A DNA stretch of 64,000 nt from Nectonema munidae (GCA_030549495.1 JAUIRK010000969.1:496001-560000); one strand, 5' to 3'. Positions 1-12,473 are shown, counted from the first letter of the stretch. A program made the numbers and translations. Notes: generated by a model from the letters alone, not told the origin.

Positions 1-1751
1 AAGCAGTGGAAATTTATCTTCCATTTTCCAATACTTCAGGGGCATTTGTTTCTTTCAAGAAGTGGAATGCGGAGGTAGAGTTCTAATTCACTGGCTGCCT
101 CATCTTCGATATCTTTCTTGGAGATACTTATTGTTGAATCTTTATGTGTTCTAGCAATTTCTTCGAAGCAAGCCATGAAATCATCATTGCTTCTATCTTC
201 GACTAATTTGTTAGTTTGACAGGTAAGTTGACCAGATTCTTCAACAGTCTCCACACTGTTAATATCAGAACTGTGGTGCTTAAGTAACGTGTTAAGGATT
301 AAAGTTTTTCCAAATGTCTTATCGTTGAGAAACTGCACTTTAAAGCGTGGATCAAGAACTGTCGGCAGCACATATGATGGGTTCCTCATGATATCAAGAC
401 CAGAACCAGAAGCATTGAAAAACCTAGCACGTAGTGCAGACAGGAGTTTCTGTTTGGTCATTTTTATGCCTTCTTTATCGGTGGCCTTTTCAAGGTATCT
501 TTCTAGAGTGCTTACATTTGGAATGACGGTTGAAAGAGGACATGATTCTGCACTCATTTCAAGAGTGAGCTGGAAGCAAGGCAGAAGTATGGTTACTATT
601 TGATCAATAATTTGCCACTCACAAGAAGAAAAAATTGGTAGATCATCATGGTCAGAGATGTATAGTAGCTGCACAGGTCTTTTTAGCTTTGGTAGCCGCT
701 TTAACATTAAATATGCACTACTGTTCCAACTAGTCGGAACATCCTGTACTAGTAAAAGTGGTAACTTTCCCGTTTCTGCATTCTGCAATTGGATAGCCTT
801 GAATTCACCACAGCCCTTGGCAGAATGGTTGAAGTGTGTAGCCAACCTACGGCTTTTTAATAATACATCTTTCACAGATTTTTGAGATAGAATGGCATCG
901 TTTATGATTAGTTGGATGATATGAATTGAACATTGAACAGACTCGATCTCTGGAAGATTGCTTCCAAGCAACATATTTTTTGCACCATCTCTAACAAGTA
1001 CATGTCTTCTTGAAGCATCAATATTCCAACACTCCCACATGCTCTTAAGTTGGTTAGCAATGTTAACACCTGTATGCGGGTTGGCAAAGTGAGAAACATG
1101 TAGAACTGCATTCTTTCGTGCATATTCAGCAGTGATCCAGTGAGCAGAAAGAGACAAGAAAGTTTCATGAGATGAGGAACATGTCCAAATGTCAGATGTA
1201 AAACTAACATGGTAAAGGTGCTTTTGACACCTCAACAGCAACATCATTTCGTAGTTCTTTATAGAAGTCTGGTAAAACATTGTCAGAGAAAAATCTTCTG
1301 CTAGGTATGACATACTGTGGCTGTAAATGCGCCATAAGACCAATGAAACCTTCATCTTCGACCATACTGAAAGGCTGGTTATCCAATGCCATCATGAGAA
1401 GAATCTTTTTATGAATTTTTTAGCTCTAGTATCATTAATGTCCCACAATTTTTTTTTATCGAACGTTTTCTGTAAAGACAATTGTACCATTTTTCTTTCC
1501 CTAGGCGGGATATTCTTGGATTCATCATATTCTTCAGAAGACTCTCGTGTGGTTTTGTTCTGACGCATTCCTTGTTTTGCTTCCTGGTATTCTTTGTGAT
1601 GCAAAACTTTCGTGTGGTTGTGCAAATGTCTCGTGCTGAATGACTTGGGCTTTCCCTTGCCTCTTTTTATCAATTTATTACAAACCATACACCGCGCAGA
1701 TGGATCGCAAGAATCATTAATCTTAAAAAGACTCCAGATAAAGCTCGACAT
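1..1751 (-). pseudogene. hAT-superfamily transposase with N-terminal BED zinc finger, broken, cut by window start
   Basis: Read on the minus strand from 1751 downwards. The first 119 codons (1751-1392) carry a BED-type finger with a CMVC cysteine pair and a later HLHNHTKVLHH histidine cluster. The next piece (about 1395-1210) has the hAT signature DNQPFSMVEDEGF. The longest piece (about 1210-36) has TSDIWTCSSS, the acidic residue in VRDGAKNM, and DVPTSWNSS with VLDPRFK. At 35-1 another frame reads YWKMEDKFPLL, the start of the hAT C-terminal dimerisation region. The frame changes near 1395, near 1210 and near 40, so three breaks are visible. The family is the ZBED/Ac-like cut-and-paste transposases. 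The C-terminus and one terminal inverted repeat lie outside the window. The end beyond 1751 was not found. Confidence 0.9.
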
Positions 1752-2120
1752 CGTGACGAAAAATTAACACAAAATTATAAGGCAAGTAATTGTTAACGTT
1801 ACCTCTCAGACTTCTTAAACAAAAAGAAAAAGAATAAACATATATGTGTCAGATCACTTATATTTAATACACTTATATTAATACTATTTAATGCATACAT
1901 TGTGTATGTATGCATTAAATAGTGATGATGATTAATGAGAATATGATTAAATACAAATATCAAATCGCATACTCATAATGTTGAGTAATATTATGAACAG
2001 GAAGTACTTACTATGCTCTTCTAACATGAAAGTCATTCACTTTTAGCAAATATTATCCGGTTGAACTTATAATTAAATATTCAATCACTAAAGGCTAAAC
2101 TTGATTTCTTTTATCTATTT
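1752..2120. other. AT-rich noncoding stretch
   Basis: No gene is seen between the hAT transposase and the LINE. It probably holds the 5' flank of the hAT element, but no terminal inverted repeat could be placed. The one clear structure is the perfect palindrome at 1883-1923, listed separately. Confidence 0.6.
1883..1923. repeat. perfect 18-bp inverted repeat with 5-nt loop
   Basis: Left arm 1883-1900 and right arm 1906-1923 are exact reverse complements (18 of 18). The spacer is TGTGT. This would form a strong hairpin or cruciform in an AT-rich context. No gene or element end was tied to it. Confidence 0.95.
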
Positions 2121-5100
2121 TTGCAAAAGGTGGAAAAATTTACTGGTAAAATTTTTCATATAGTTTGTATTCAAGAGAGCTGGCTTGATTTATATTCAAA
2201 TATTAATCAGTTTTGCAATGAAAAATATTATTATATTTCACTTCCATCGGAAAAAAGTCGACATAGAGGTCTTGGTTTTTTTATTCATCGATCTGTAGAA
2301 TACGTTGTCATTTTTCAATTTCTAAAAATTTTTGGGATCTTTTTTCTATAAAAGTTAAATATAATAATAATTAGCAAGTATATATACATAACATTTGCAG
2401 GCATGCTCTATATAATAAGGAGATTTTCGATGAGTTTTATCTTGAATTCGATGATTTTTGTGAAGAAATATCAAAATATAAGTTCAATATTTTACTTGGC
2501 GATTTTAACATTAATTTTTTTAATAAACATTCTTTTTTAAACAAACAATTTTTTGATATTATAGCATATCATGGTTTATATAGGTTAATAAATAAAAATA
2601 CTCGACCTAGCTCAAAAACATGCATTGACAAAATTATTGTAAATAACTTTTCGAAATTGAAATATGCAGGAATAATAAACGAAGATATTTCCCATCACTT
2701 ACCTTTATTTATAGCTTTAGATTTAGGTAAAAAAAATACGAAATGAAGAAATATTGTTTAAAAAAATAGATATACTAAGCTGAACAACTTATTAAACAAT
2801 ATTAATTGGCAAGATCTAAATAGATCAGTAAATAACATAGCAGACAGTTTTATTGATAGGGTGCAATTTATGAAAAATGATTGTTATGTGAAAAAGAATA
2901 GATACCGAATTAGTAAAAATGCATGGATGAATCAATATATATTAAATAAATTAAAAGAAAAGGATATGCTATACAGAAAATTTAAAAGAAATAAAAACAA
3001 CATAGCTTTATCACTTATAACTACTCTTAAAGAATGCATTAAAAATATAAAAAAGCTAATTTGACGATCAAAAGTAGACTACTTTGAAAAAAATTTTAAA
3101 GACTGTAATAATGATTCTCGTAAAATATGGAAAAATTTAAATGCGATCATAAAAGAAAAAGCAAATAATGAAAACAGAGTCATAATAAATGAGTCAAATC
3201 ATGACCTTCCAGATAGATTTACAATGCATTTCAAAGATAAAATAAATATTCTGTTAAAAAATAGTGATATTGGTTCACTTAGTCCTAAAACGCATAGTGA
3301 TGATTACAATAGATTATTTAAATTTCAAAAAATTACATATAATGATATACTGATTGTAGTTAAACAACTGAAAAATAGTAATGCATCGGACATTTATGGC
3401 TTTTCAGTTAAAATAGTAAAAATAATAATAAACACCTTAGTCAAACCGCTTTACGTATTTTATAACAAATGCATATCCCTAGGTACATTTCCAGATGGCT
3501 TTAAAGTAGGTAAAATTGTTCCAATAGCAAAGAAAGGGGGTAAAAAATCTGAATTAGACAACTACAGACCCGTGTGTATAGCAGTGGTGTAGCCAAAAAA
3601 TGGAAGTTGGGGGGGGGGGGGGGGGGGGGGCATGCAAGGAATTTAGGGGGGCAAGCATATTGGAAATAAAATAATTAGTGTGCCCCCCCCCCCCCCTCTG
3701 GCTACGCCCCTGGTGTATAGTGCCGGTTTTTTCGAAAATTATAGAGAAAATCCTTTATAATCAGTTGTATAATTATTTTGAATATAATTTATTGTTTTGT
3801 GAGTTTCAATTTGATTTTCGTAAGCTTAAAAACATTGAACAACTTGATTCAATTTTTATTTCCGAAATTGTAGAGAACTGGAATAGTAATTTTAACTCAT
3901 TGAGTATATTTTGGATCTCAAAGCTGCTTTTGACTGTGTAAATCATGATTTTTTATTAAGAGAGCTTGGTTACTATAAAATTGATCAATCAGCTATAGAT
4001 TTAATTAGAAGTTTTTTAAATAATAGGAAATTTTCCGTTTTTTTAAATAATAGTTTTTCTGACATATATCACTGCAACCCTGTTGGAGTACCTCAGGGAT
4101 CTTCTCTCTGTCCACTTCTGTTTATCATATACATAAATGAAACAATTAAAGTCATAAACAGAGATGTCTGTAAAGCTCTAGCATTTGCAGATGACATAGT
4201 TCTCATCTTCAAAGTTGAAAATTTTTCAAGCATTGAAATAAATAAAAAGTTGTCTTTTTTGAATGAGCTTTTCATTAGTCATCAATTATTACTGAACTAT
4301 ATGAAAAATCAAAAGGAATGTTGTTATCAGAGAAAAAAATCTCGTTTTGTCATGATGTAAAAATTAATAAGCATGTACTTGAGTTGTTGGAAAAGTTTAG
4401 TTTTTGTATATTTGACAATAGACTTCTTTGGAACGCACAACTTGAATCAGTCTGCAATAAATTGAATTATTTACTTGCTAAATTCAGAATTTGGAATCAT
4501 CTTCCAGTAAAAATAAAAACTATTGCGTATAAATCCTTGGTGTTACCAGTTTTAAATTATTCTCTAGTAAATTGGGGACAGACACGTTAATCTTAATAGA
4601 ATATTTATTTTGCAAAAAAAATATTGAAGTTAGCCTTAAATCTGAAGTATAATGCACATACCACCGGTAAATTCTATTTAACTAATGTTTTGAAAATACA
4701 GGACATCTAAGTATAAATAAATGAATTTTTACCATGATATTATTCATGGTTTTTTTCCAATAGACTACTCGAATAAACTAATGTTTAATTACGAAGTACA
4801 CAATTATAATACTAGAACAAAATTTAGTTACTTTCATCCAAGGTTTAAATCAAAAAAATGCAAGCAAGTCATAAGGCAGAAAATCGTAGATTTAATAGAA
4901 AACACAGAAAATATTAATAACATAGAACTGGCGCAATTAAATAAAAACTCTTTTAAAAGCTGCATCAAAAACAAATTATTCCTTCAAAACAAACATCCTA
5001 TATTTTGACTGTTGCATTTTTCTCTATATAATATGTCAATGTATCATATATCATTTATTATATATCTGTTTATACATGTTGTATATTATTTTTTTCTCTC

Positions 5101-5160
5101 TTTAAAAGTATCTCTGTAAATATTTATATATACTTTATTTCATTTCTGCTAATAAATTCA
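2121..5160 (+). pseudogene. LINE (non-LTR retrotransposon), Jockey/CR1-like, broken
   Basis: Pieces of one ORF2-like protein lie in order on the plus strand. An apurinic-like endonuclease piece has VCIQESWLD (from 2121), then LGDFNIN near 2500 and SHHLPLF near 2695. The reverse transcriptase has FPDGFKVGKIVPI and NYRPV (3224-3590), DLKAAFDCVNHDFLL, GVPQGSSLCPLLF and FADD (3911-4360). The C-terminus at 4721-5008 has HNYNTRTKFSY, common in Jockey/CR1-type LINEs. Several frameshifts and stops separate the pieces. A hAT MITE (3582-3712) sits inside the RT domain. After the stop at 5008 the sequence is AT-rich, and the 3' end is set at about 5160 by guess. The element is 5'-truncated or lacks a recognisable ORF1. 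Confidence 0.9.
3582..3712. mobile_element. hAT MITE with perfect 8-bp target duplication, inserted in LINE RT
   Basis: 131 bp. The left end CAGTGGTGTAGCCA pairs with right end TGGCTACGCCCCTG (imperfect terminal inverted repeat). It is flanked by the exact 8-bp duplication GTGTATAG at 3574-3581 and 3713-3720. The inside is mostly a poly(G) tract on the left and a poly(C) tract on the right. Removing it and one duplication leaves NYRPV and VFSKIIEKIL of the LINE adjoining. The same family is nested in both composite elements at 23717-23916 and 28565-28761. Confidence 0.93.
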
Positions 5161-6278
5161 TTAAGAAAAGGCAAAGGTGTTTTTAACGATAGACTGTGTG
5201 GTGTTGTCGAAGAAAGGTCGCTATACCACTTTAGTAACGACCTTTTTTAGTTTATTTTGATTATATCATTGTGAGGAGTTTTTTAACTTGTATTTTCTCT
5301 GTTAACCCGTTTAACAGAAGTATTTATATAAAACTTGTTTAAATTTTTTAAGAATATAAAAGATGAAGAAATAGACGAAGGAATAACAGAAGAAAATTCT
5401 ATCATTTCATCAAATATCAAAGAAGTTAGAAGACTCAACAAGACATTGAAAATATTTCAAAAAAAATGAAAAAGAATATCTTGGGAATTCTAAAACGTCT
5501 TTACTGATTAACATTGTCAAGATTCATTGAAAACCCCGTTAGTAATAAAATATTTGGAAAAATATTTTAAATAAACGTTCATATTGTTTATACATGCTGT
5601 TTCCTATACAATTTCTGAAATCCAATCTCCATAGAATCATGCACTTTATAACTCAAGCAATTATATTTTTAGATACTCCATTTTAGATACAAAAGCTTCA
5701 TAAAATTCGATTTGAGAATGATAAAAAATGAATATCAATTTTAGTCGAAAAGAGAAGAAGAGTGGCAATGGACACGGCTGGAATAATTCAATTGCTCCAA
5801 TTTTCCTTCAACAACGATGATTTGCCATTTAAATTTATTTTTTTAATCTTGATTAAAACAAAATTTCAAAAATGAGGAAAAATATCGCATATATTTTACT
5901 TTTAAATTTCATAGTTTAGATCTTAGAAAACCTATCTAGTCAACAAACGACTTTCAAATTAGTGTAATCTCGAAAGTAAAGCTACGTTCCATTGTACCGT
6001 GTACTTTATCCTGGTTTTGTCTTTCTTAAGGAAACACAGGTTTTTACAGTAAAGTAGAGCGCTACAACACGATCGGATTCTGGACTGGCTAGGATTTCTA
6101 CAGCTATAAGCCAAAATCGTTTCGCAAAATGAGAGAGCGTTCGAGTTAGCACTCAAGCTGTATCTATATATACAGTTTAGTTAAGTTTTATATTAGATTT
6201 GTATAAAAAAGTTTAGTTAAGATTTATATATGAAGTATATTCATTACTTGTAGGGATATATAAATCTAGGTATTTATG
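5161..6278. other. noncoding stretch, no supported gene
   Basis: AT-rich sequence. A short open frame at about 5345-5467 follows a possible splice acceptor (TTTTTTAAG) and encodes an acidic-then-basic segment rich in E, D and K. It could be a host exon, but nothing identifies it. A 65-codon minus-strand frame at 5959-6156 has no support. Confidence 0.4.
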
Positions 6279-6539
6279 CATGGGCGTCCACTAATGGAGA
6301 CAAATAGGCCAACTGATACCCCCCCCCCCTCTAAAAAATTGATAATAATTGTGGCTATTTTTTGTTGAAAAAACATCCTACTTTGAAGACAACAAGTTAT
6401 TATTTATATAATGTAATGAGATTATCAAATACTTATGCAAAGAAAAAGAAGATTATGGGCATATTGACATCTTTTATTGAAAAAAAAAATTAGAGAAAAC
6501 TTTTGACACACCCTAGAAAACGTTCAGTGGACGCCCTTG
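6279..6539. mobile_element. hAT MITE with perfect 8-bp target duplication
   Basis: 261 bp. The left end CATGGGCGTCCACT and the right end AGTGGACGCCCTTG are inverted with one mismatch. Exact 8-bp direct repeats TATTTATG lie at 6271-6278 and 6540-6547. A poly(C) tract starts about 50 bp from the left end. No coding capacity is seen. TIR length and target duplication length fit hAT. Confidence 0.93.
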
Positions 6540-6758
6540 TATTTATGCGATACAAATCCTGAGTTGTTAATGGGATGGAAGGTTCATCTAGATTCTAGAT
6601 CGTGGACCAAACATTACGGCGGGACAGAACCACTGATATAAAATTAAGATGGTTCGCAAACGCAAACAAAATCTAAGTCAAACTAGAAAGTAAAAATGCG
6701 TTGTTAGGTTTTGTGTAGACTATTATTGATATAATGGATCAGAGAGGGGATACGTTCA

Positions 6759-7200
6759 CAGGGCCCTAATATGTCTATGTGACTCGCCAGGGCAAACGTT
6801 TCAGTGCACTACCTCCCTTCGGTGCAAGAAATCTAGTGGCGTCCTAGGCAAAAATTTTGAAGCAGCAGCCCCCCCCCCTCCCCTCAAGCTCTTAAATAAT
6901 GTAACTTAACTGATATGTTCAGTGCTTAGGCGTTGCTTATTTTTTAACATCGGAGAAATTTTAGACATCATTTTTAAATAATAAACATTCAAAATGAATG
7001 AAAGGTTTAAGATTTTGCAATTCCATCACATTTTTGACGCCGTCAAAATTCATTTCCGTCAGAATTAATAGCAATGTTTAGGTTTTGTTTCATTTTTAGC
7101 AATTGACTTCTATTTATGTATATATTTTTTCATATTTGCTACTCAAAGAAGTGTCGCCGCAGGGCATATGCTCCTTCTGTCCTCGTATGTGAGGGCCCAG
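6759..7200. mobile_element. hAT MITE with perfect 8-bp target duplication
   Basis: 442 bp. The left end CAGGGCCCTAATATG pairs with the right end ATGTGAGGGCCCAG. The 8-bp direct repeat TACGTTCA is exact at 6751-6758 and 7201-7208. A poly(C) tract lies near 6870. No open frame of note. This is a third hAT TIR family, distinct from the other two MITEs nearby. Confidence 0.92.
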
Positions 7201-7208
7201 TACGTTCA

Positions 7209-8049
7209 TTAAAGTAATATTAAAAGGAAAATTAAAAAATAGGAAAAGTGTTGAAAAAGAAAAGTTGTCAAATCTTTGATTGGACAAAGGCATTGACAGA
7301 TTTAAATCAGCATCATTGAAGCTTAAACACTTTGTTAGGGATCAGTGGCCGGCTTATTCTTATTTGTCTATGGCGGAAGGATGTGATGATATTGAAAGGC
7401 TGGAGGCGATGCTATTTCAATAAGTTACTGATAGGCGAGTGACTTCTCAATAAGTAATGTTTAATTAATTAAAGGTATTTATTTTTTAATTCTTTCCCCC
7501 ACCCTCGTAGCGTTTCTGTGGGCACCCATGTATGACATGGTTATGTTGATGGCTGCAGTCTATGATAATAGGGTTATGTAAGCGTGAACTATTCGATCGA
7601 TAAGATTAATTCTAAAGGCAACAAAAGCTGAACAATCCTCCAAAAATTGACCTAACTCTAAAATCGCTTTTCCCAATTATTATTAATATAACATTATTCT
7701 CTTTGGAAAAGGCACGATCTTTAGACCAAAGCTTTTAATCACTGGAATTTTTCTTTCCCCTCTCTGTTGCCATTGCTAGAGAAGGGCATATATATATAAT
7801 ATATCTGCGTAAATATATACTTCTATTTTCATATGTTTATTTATGATTTCCTTTTTATTATTTTGCTTTTCCATGTAGTTTCTTATAACACATACTTCAT
7901 CTTCAAATTCGATATTTCTATATAAATCAAATGCATCTTTCATCGTAAGATCACGTTTTTAAATATAGTTTATTTATGTGCCAGAATGAAGGCATCAAAA
8001 TTTTTTATCTATATTAAAAATGATCTGTCAAATAATTATAAAAATGAAA
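7209..8049. other. noncoding stretch, nothing recognised
   Basis: No open frame with recognisable content and no clear repeat pair. Composition is ordinary for the window. Confidence 0.5.
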
Positions 8050-8051
8050 TA

Positions 8052-8493
8052 CCGTAATTCCCCGCGTATAATACGCAGTTTTTTCCCTCAAAATCAACGT
8101 TAAATACTGCTGCACGAAAAAAAAACTATTTAACGATGGATTAAAAATAAAAAAAAAGCACATATTGAATATTTTTATTCGGAGCTTTCAGAGTCGTCAT
8201 CATCATCATCGGAATTGTCAAAAAGCTGCTTTGCTTGATCTATCGACATCATGTCCTCATAGAATAAATCATCGTCATAGTCTTCAAAATTCTCATCATC
8301 AGTATTGTTTCTTCTTGTTCTGGCGTATCTGTCCATAGAATATCGTCCTCTGTGCCGTCCATAGCATTTGAGATTGAGCAATACTTGGATGATTTGATAA
8401 TGATGTTAGGATCTAGTTCTTTCCAGGCCTTTCACCCATTTGGTAACGGTTACTAAATCAGGTGCACAAGTGCGACCACCTTTAGTTAAGCCC
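8052..8493 (-). pseudogene. pogo-like transposon fragment: one end plus transposase C-terminus
   Basis: The left end starts CCGTAATTCCCCGCGTATAA after a TA dinucleotide (8050-8051), like the pogo element at 47570, which also begins CCGTA after TA. Read on the minus strand, 8490-8400 encodes GGRTCAPDLVTVTKWV. After a frame change about 8375-8300 reads SISNAMDGTEDDILW, a C-terminal signature of pogo-type DDE transposases. Another frame ends in an aspartate-rich tail near 8180. The N-terminal and catalytic parts are missing; the copy stops where the composite-element scrap begins near 8490. Confidence 0.8.
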
Positions 8494-8712
8494 CCCAAAT
8501 AATTTTCTATAAGTAAGAGTTGCTGCTTGTTTATAAAAGAATGGAGACTTTGGAATCAATCAAACATCACATGCCAAGCTGCTCTGAAATTCCTATCGAA
8601 CATATTTTACAGACGATGCGTGAGAGCTATATAATAATAATAATCCATTGCTTCAATATGCACACAATAAGTCAGCAATGTTTATCACAATGTCTCCTCT
8701 TTGTAGTATACC
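8489..8712 (+). repeat. fragment of the composite hAT element (third copy)
   Basis: Matches 28114-28370 inside the whole composite element, with a few internal deletions. It runs from a short C tract and AATAATTTT through the TAAGAGTTGCTGCTTG block to CAATGTCTCCTCTTT. The same block is present inverted at about 24105-24294. Only this about 220-bp inner part is present, without the outer terminal repeat. The 66-codon frame through it is not a gene. Confidence 0.88.
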
Positions 8713-9299
8713 TTTTGTAGTTAAATTATGATCTTAATTATTAAAAATTATTTAATCTAAGTCTTTGCTAAAAATGATAAAAATTGCTTGCCGATCTCAT
8801 TTGAGGTATCCACTAGGGTAATTCCCAAAAAAAAAAAATTTAATATTTAAAATGACACTTATGGGAAGTTGTGAGGAATGATGTCTAAATAATTAATATC
8901 ATATTAGAATTCATCAAAGTTTAAAAAAGGTTCCGCTCCGTGTAAGGTAAAATAATCTATGTATGAAAATGCAAGATTTAAAATAAATAATAGATGGCGT
9001 TAAAATTAAAATAGTAGATAAATTTGAAGTTTGTTTATTTGGAAAATTTTGATATTTTAAAGAACTTTTTTCACTTATATTAAGCTTATTGCCACTTTTA
9101 TTAAAAATTAAAAAAACTTTGTTATTGAAACATATGAGTATAATGGATAATAGTATATAAATTCAATTATTAAGATTATTTTATTTATATTAAACCAAAG
9201 TTTTATTTAGAATTTTTCACAAAGAATTTTACCTATAATTCAAAGCAAAAAAGAAAGGGAAGTATTCCCTTATTGGAGTCTATTTCAAAGCTAATAAGA

Positions 9300-11008
9300 A
9301 TGCCAACTAATTGTCAAATTCTAGGGAACTTCAAGTTTTTATACGGTCAAATGAAGAGTAAAGAAGAGAGAATTAAGCATATATTGGGTGAGATTCAGTA
9401 TCTTTGGGATCATACATTAAATTTTCCTCTACTTTCGAAATCTCAAATCAGAAAAAAGCTCGGGAATCTCATCCAATTAGAGATAAAAAACAGAAAGAGA
9501 CAATCCGAAAAATTCGTATCAGTCATTCTTCCGCAAGTATTTGATGTAACAAATGTCACAGGTTTTTGGAAGTGCAAGGAAGACAAGGTTTTTTACGAAA
9601 CACAAATTCAAAGCCGAGGAAAAGTAGGATATTCTACGTTAAGAGAGGCTCCTTCAACTTCCATTCATCCAAGTAAAAAAATTCAATTCAAAACCCGATT
9701 TCCCATAATTCTTCTCAGGTTGAAGATAATTCAAGCTTTTCAAACGACGAAGTTTCACCTTTTTCACCATCATCATCATCATCATATTCTTCTTCATGTT
9801 CTTCTTCTTTTTCTTCCTTTTCTTCATCGTCTAAACTACAAGAGCCTAAGTTTAAAAGAGGTTCAACAAAAACAGCAAGCGTTTTATTTTATAAGAATAG
9901 TGTTTCAACAAACAAAGCGCATCAAATTCTCACAACAATTAGAAACGAAGGCTTAGATATTTCAGTTCCAACGCAATCTTCTATATGGAAAAAAGTGATC
10001 AAAGATGGAAGAGCAATGAAATCGAAGATTTTGAATTTTTTGATGAACACTAGCGATTCTTTTTGTTTACAGTTTGACGGAAAGAAGTTAAAAGGAGTAG
10101 AACACCAAGTTGTTCTTCTAAAAAATCAGAATTACGAGATGAAACTTGGAATCTTGAAATGTGAATCTGGATCTGCTAGGGCTATTTTTAAAGAAATGGA
10201 AAAGCTGATTGATAATTACAATGTTTGGAAAAATATATCTATGATCATTTGCGATACGACAGCAACCAACACTGGTCGTCATGGTGGAGTAATAAAAATG
10301 CTGAAAGATAGAGTTTCTGAACTTGGTTATCCTGAACCACAATACATCGGCTGCCAACATCACGTATTGGATTTGATATTAAAACACGTCCTAAATTATT
10401 ATTTTCAGGATAAATCAACAAAACTACAACTAAATTATTTTTTTGTTGATGCTATTATGAATAATTATGCTAACCTGCAAAGAGACTATAATTTCTCAGC
10501 TTTAGATGAAACGCCACAATATCAAAATCCTGGTTGGCGTGATGACTTTAAATTTTTGTACGAGTTGTGTATGGCTTTTAATCATTTCAAACATACATCT
10601 AAGCTGCCATGTATTAAGTGGAGAAAATTGCCAAGTCTTCATCAAGCAAGATGGAACTCTAGAGGAATTTATGCCTTGATGGCCTTTTTTCTTTTACGTA
10701 AATATCGTGATTTGCTTTACATAACATGTGATTTCATATCAACTTACTGGGCGCAAGCGTGGTTCCACTCTCAACACTATGATGACGAGGTATATCAAAA
10801 ACTGTTAACTGGAGTCGAAACAGTGAGGTGTAACAAAGCATTGAACTGTCTTAATACACACTGGAAGAACGAAGAATCAAAATTAGACATTTCCAGGAGT
10901 AACAACCAAAACGCCGAAAGAGCGGTAAAATTAATGGAAGAGCTGTATAAAAATTCAAAAAAAATTGATTACCTGAACATGAAGTTTATTGGAAAAAATA
11001 ACTTTTAA
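9300..11008 (+). pseudogene. hAT-like transposase, nearly intact, one frameshift
   Basis: First ATG at 9300. The N-terminal part (9300 to about 9690) is basic and may bind DNA. A one-base frame change around 9680-9695 leads into a serine-rich stretch (about 9715-9830), then TASVLFYKNSVS and SIWKKVIKDGR, continuous with the long frame to the stop at 11008. The core has LQFDGKKLKG, the acidic residue in ICDTTATNTGRHGG, and CQHHVLDLILKHVL. This pattern (acidic residue, NTGR, C-x2-H) is seen in a group of invertebrate hAT-like transposases. The polyhistidine run in the first frame is an off-frame reading of the serine tract. Total length would be about 570 residues. No typical hAT dimerisation domain is evident. 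Confidence 0.82.
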
Positions 11009-11496
11009 CTGTTTTCATATTTTTTAACAATAAATTTTTATTTATTCTTTCAGGGAAAATTTTTTCCTAATAATAAAAGTTTGCACTTTTTGATGATCAA
11101 ATTTATAAGTACTTTTTCATATTTTCACTGACATGAGAGCGCGAGGTTTTGTTTTTATTTACAAAAAAGCTTAATAAAATCTTTATTTATGACTAAAAAC
11201 TCATCTTTTTGGCATGGTGTCAGAAAAATTTTTTTTATCCACCCAATGGTTGGGAAACACTGGATCTGCCTAATAAACTATTATCAAGAATATAGCTCAC
11301 TGTTGATTGTTCTTTGAAACAAGTTACAACCAAACCAAACGAATAGGGGACATTAGAACAAAATGGGGTTTGATTAGAGAGGATAAAATCATTAATATAC
11401 TCTCGTAGAAATAAAACTTAAGTGTTATGAAACATTATTTCAGAGGAAGATAATAATGATGATGAAATTTATTAATTTAAGGCAATGAATAGGAGT

Positions 11497-11800
11497 TTAA
11501 TGGCCTTTAAAACTTTTTGAGCGTTTTCTGCTTGAAGAGTAATCTAAAATGGATAATCTACCGGGAAATCCTGGAGAATACTCTAGGTGCAGTAGGAAAT
11601 GATAAATAAAGAACCAGGAAAGAAGTGCCAGAATCATGGCGATCGTCTTCTGGAAAAGCGTATGGAAGTATAGGAGGGTAGCAAAGAGTGAAATTTCAAG
11701 AATTATCGAATAAAAGGACAAGAGTAGAAGACACACCCTGATGAATGGAGTCAACGCCGAATAACAAGTGCTTAAATCCTTGAAACCTTTCTCTGAATTC
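11497..11800 (-). pseudogene. duplicated 3' end of the FITM gene
   Basis: About 100 codons identical or nearly so to the end of the intact FITM last exon (12978-13281), including LLYFHTLFQK and LALLSWFFIYHF and the stop at 11497. Upstream exons and the DISGH motif are missing because the duplication boundary lies at 11800. It has no promoter or start of its own, so it is a fragment, not a second gene. Confidence 0.93.
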
Positions 11801-11829
11801 CGAATAACAAGTGCTTAAATCCTTGAATT

Positions 11830-12473
11830 TATTGGATTTGATATTAAAACACGTCCTAAATTATTATTTTCAGGATAAATCAACAAAACCACAACTAAAT
11901 TATTTTTTTGTTGATGCTATTATGAATAATTATGCTAACCTGCAAAGAGACTATAATTTCTCAGCTTTAGATGAAACGCCATAATATCAAAATCCTGGTT
12001 GGCGTGATGACTTTAAATTTTTGTACGAGTTGTGTATGGCTTTTAATCATTTCAAACATACATCTAAGCTGCCATGTATTAAGTGGAGAAAATTGCCAAG
12101 TCTTCATCAAGCAAGATGGAACTCTAGAGGAATTTATGCCTTGATGGCCTTTTTTCTTTTACCTAAATATCGTGATTTGCTTTACATACCATGTGATTTC
12201 ATATCAACTTACTGGGCGCAAGCGTGGTTCCACTCTCAACACTATGATGACGAGGTGTATCAAAAACTGTTAACTGGAGTCGAAACAGTGAGGTGTAACA
12301 AAGCATTGAACTGTCTTAATACACACTGGAAGAACGAAGAATCAAAATTAGACATTTCCAGGAGTAACAACCAAAACGCCGAAAGAGCGGTAAAATTAAT
12401 GGAAGAGCTGTATAAAAATTCAAAAAAAATTGATTACCTGAACATGAAGTTTATTGGAAAAAATAACTTTTAA
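11830..12473 (+). pseudogene. duplicated C-terminal half of the hAT transposase
   Basis: Second copy of the 10365-11008 coding segment. It starts abruptly inside the codons for DLILKHVL and so lacks the N-terminal half and the ICDTTATNTG motif. One substitution turns the codon after DETP into a stop at about 11982. The rest stays open from about 12000 to the stop at 12473. Confidence 0.93.

Noticed and set aside
5959-6156. 65-codon minus-strand frame
   Set aside because: No recognisable motif, no splice or start context, and typical of chance frames.
9273-9956. A 227-codon frame with a polyhistidine run
   Set aside because: The second half is out of frame: another frame reads a serine-rich tract that joins the transposase core. 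The stated first codon is TTG; the first ATG is 9300.
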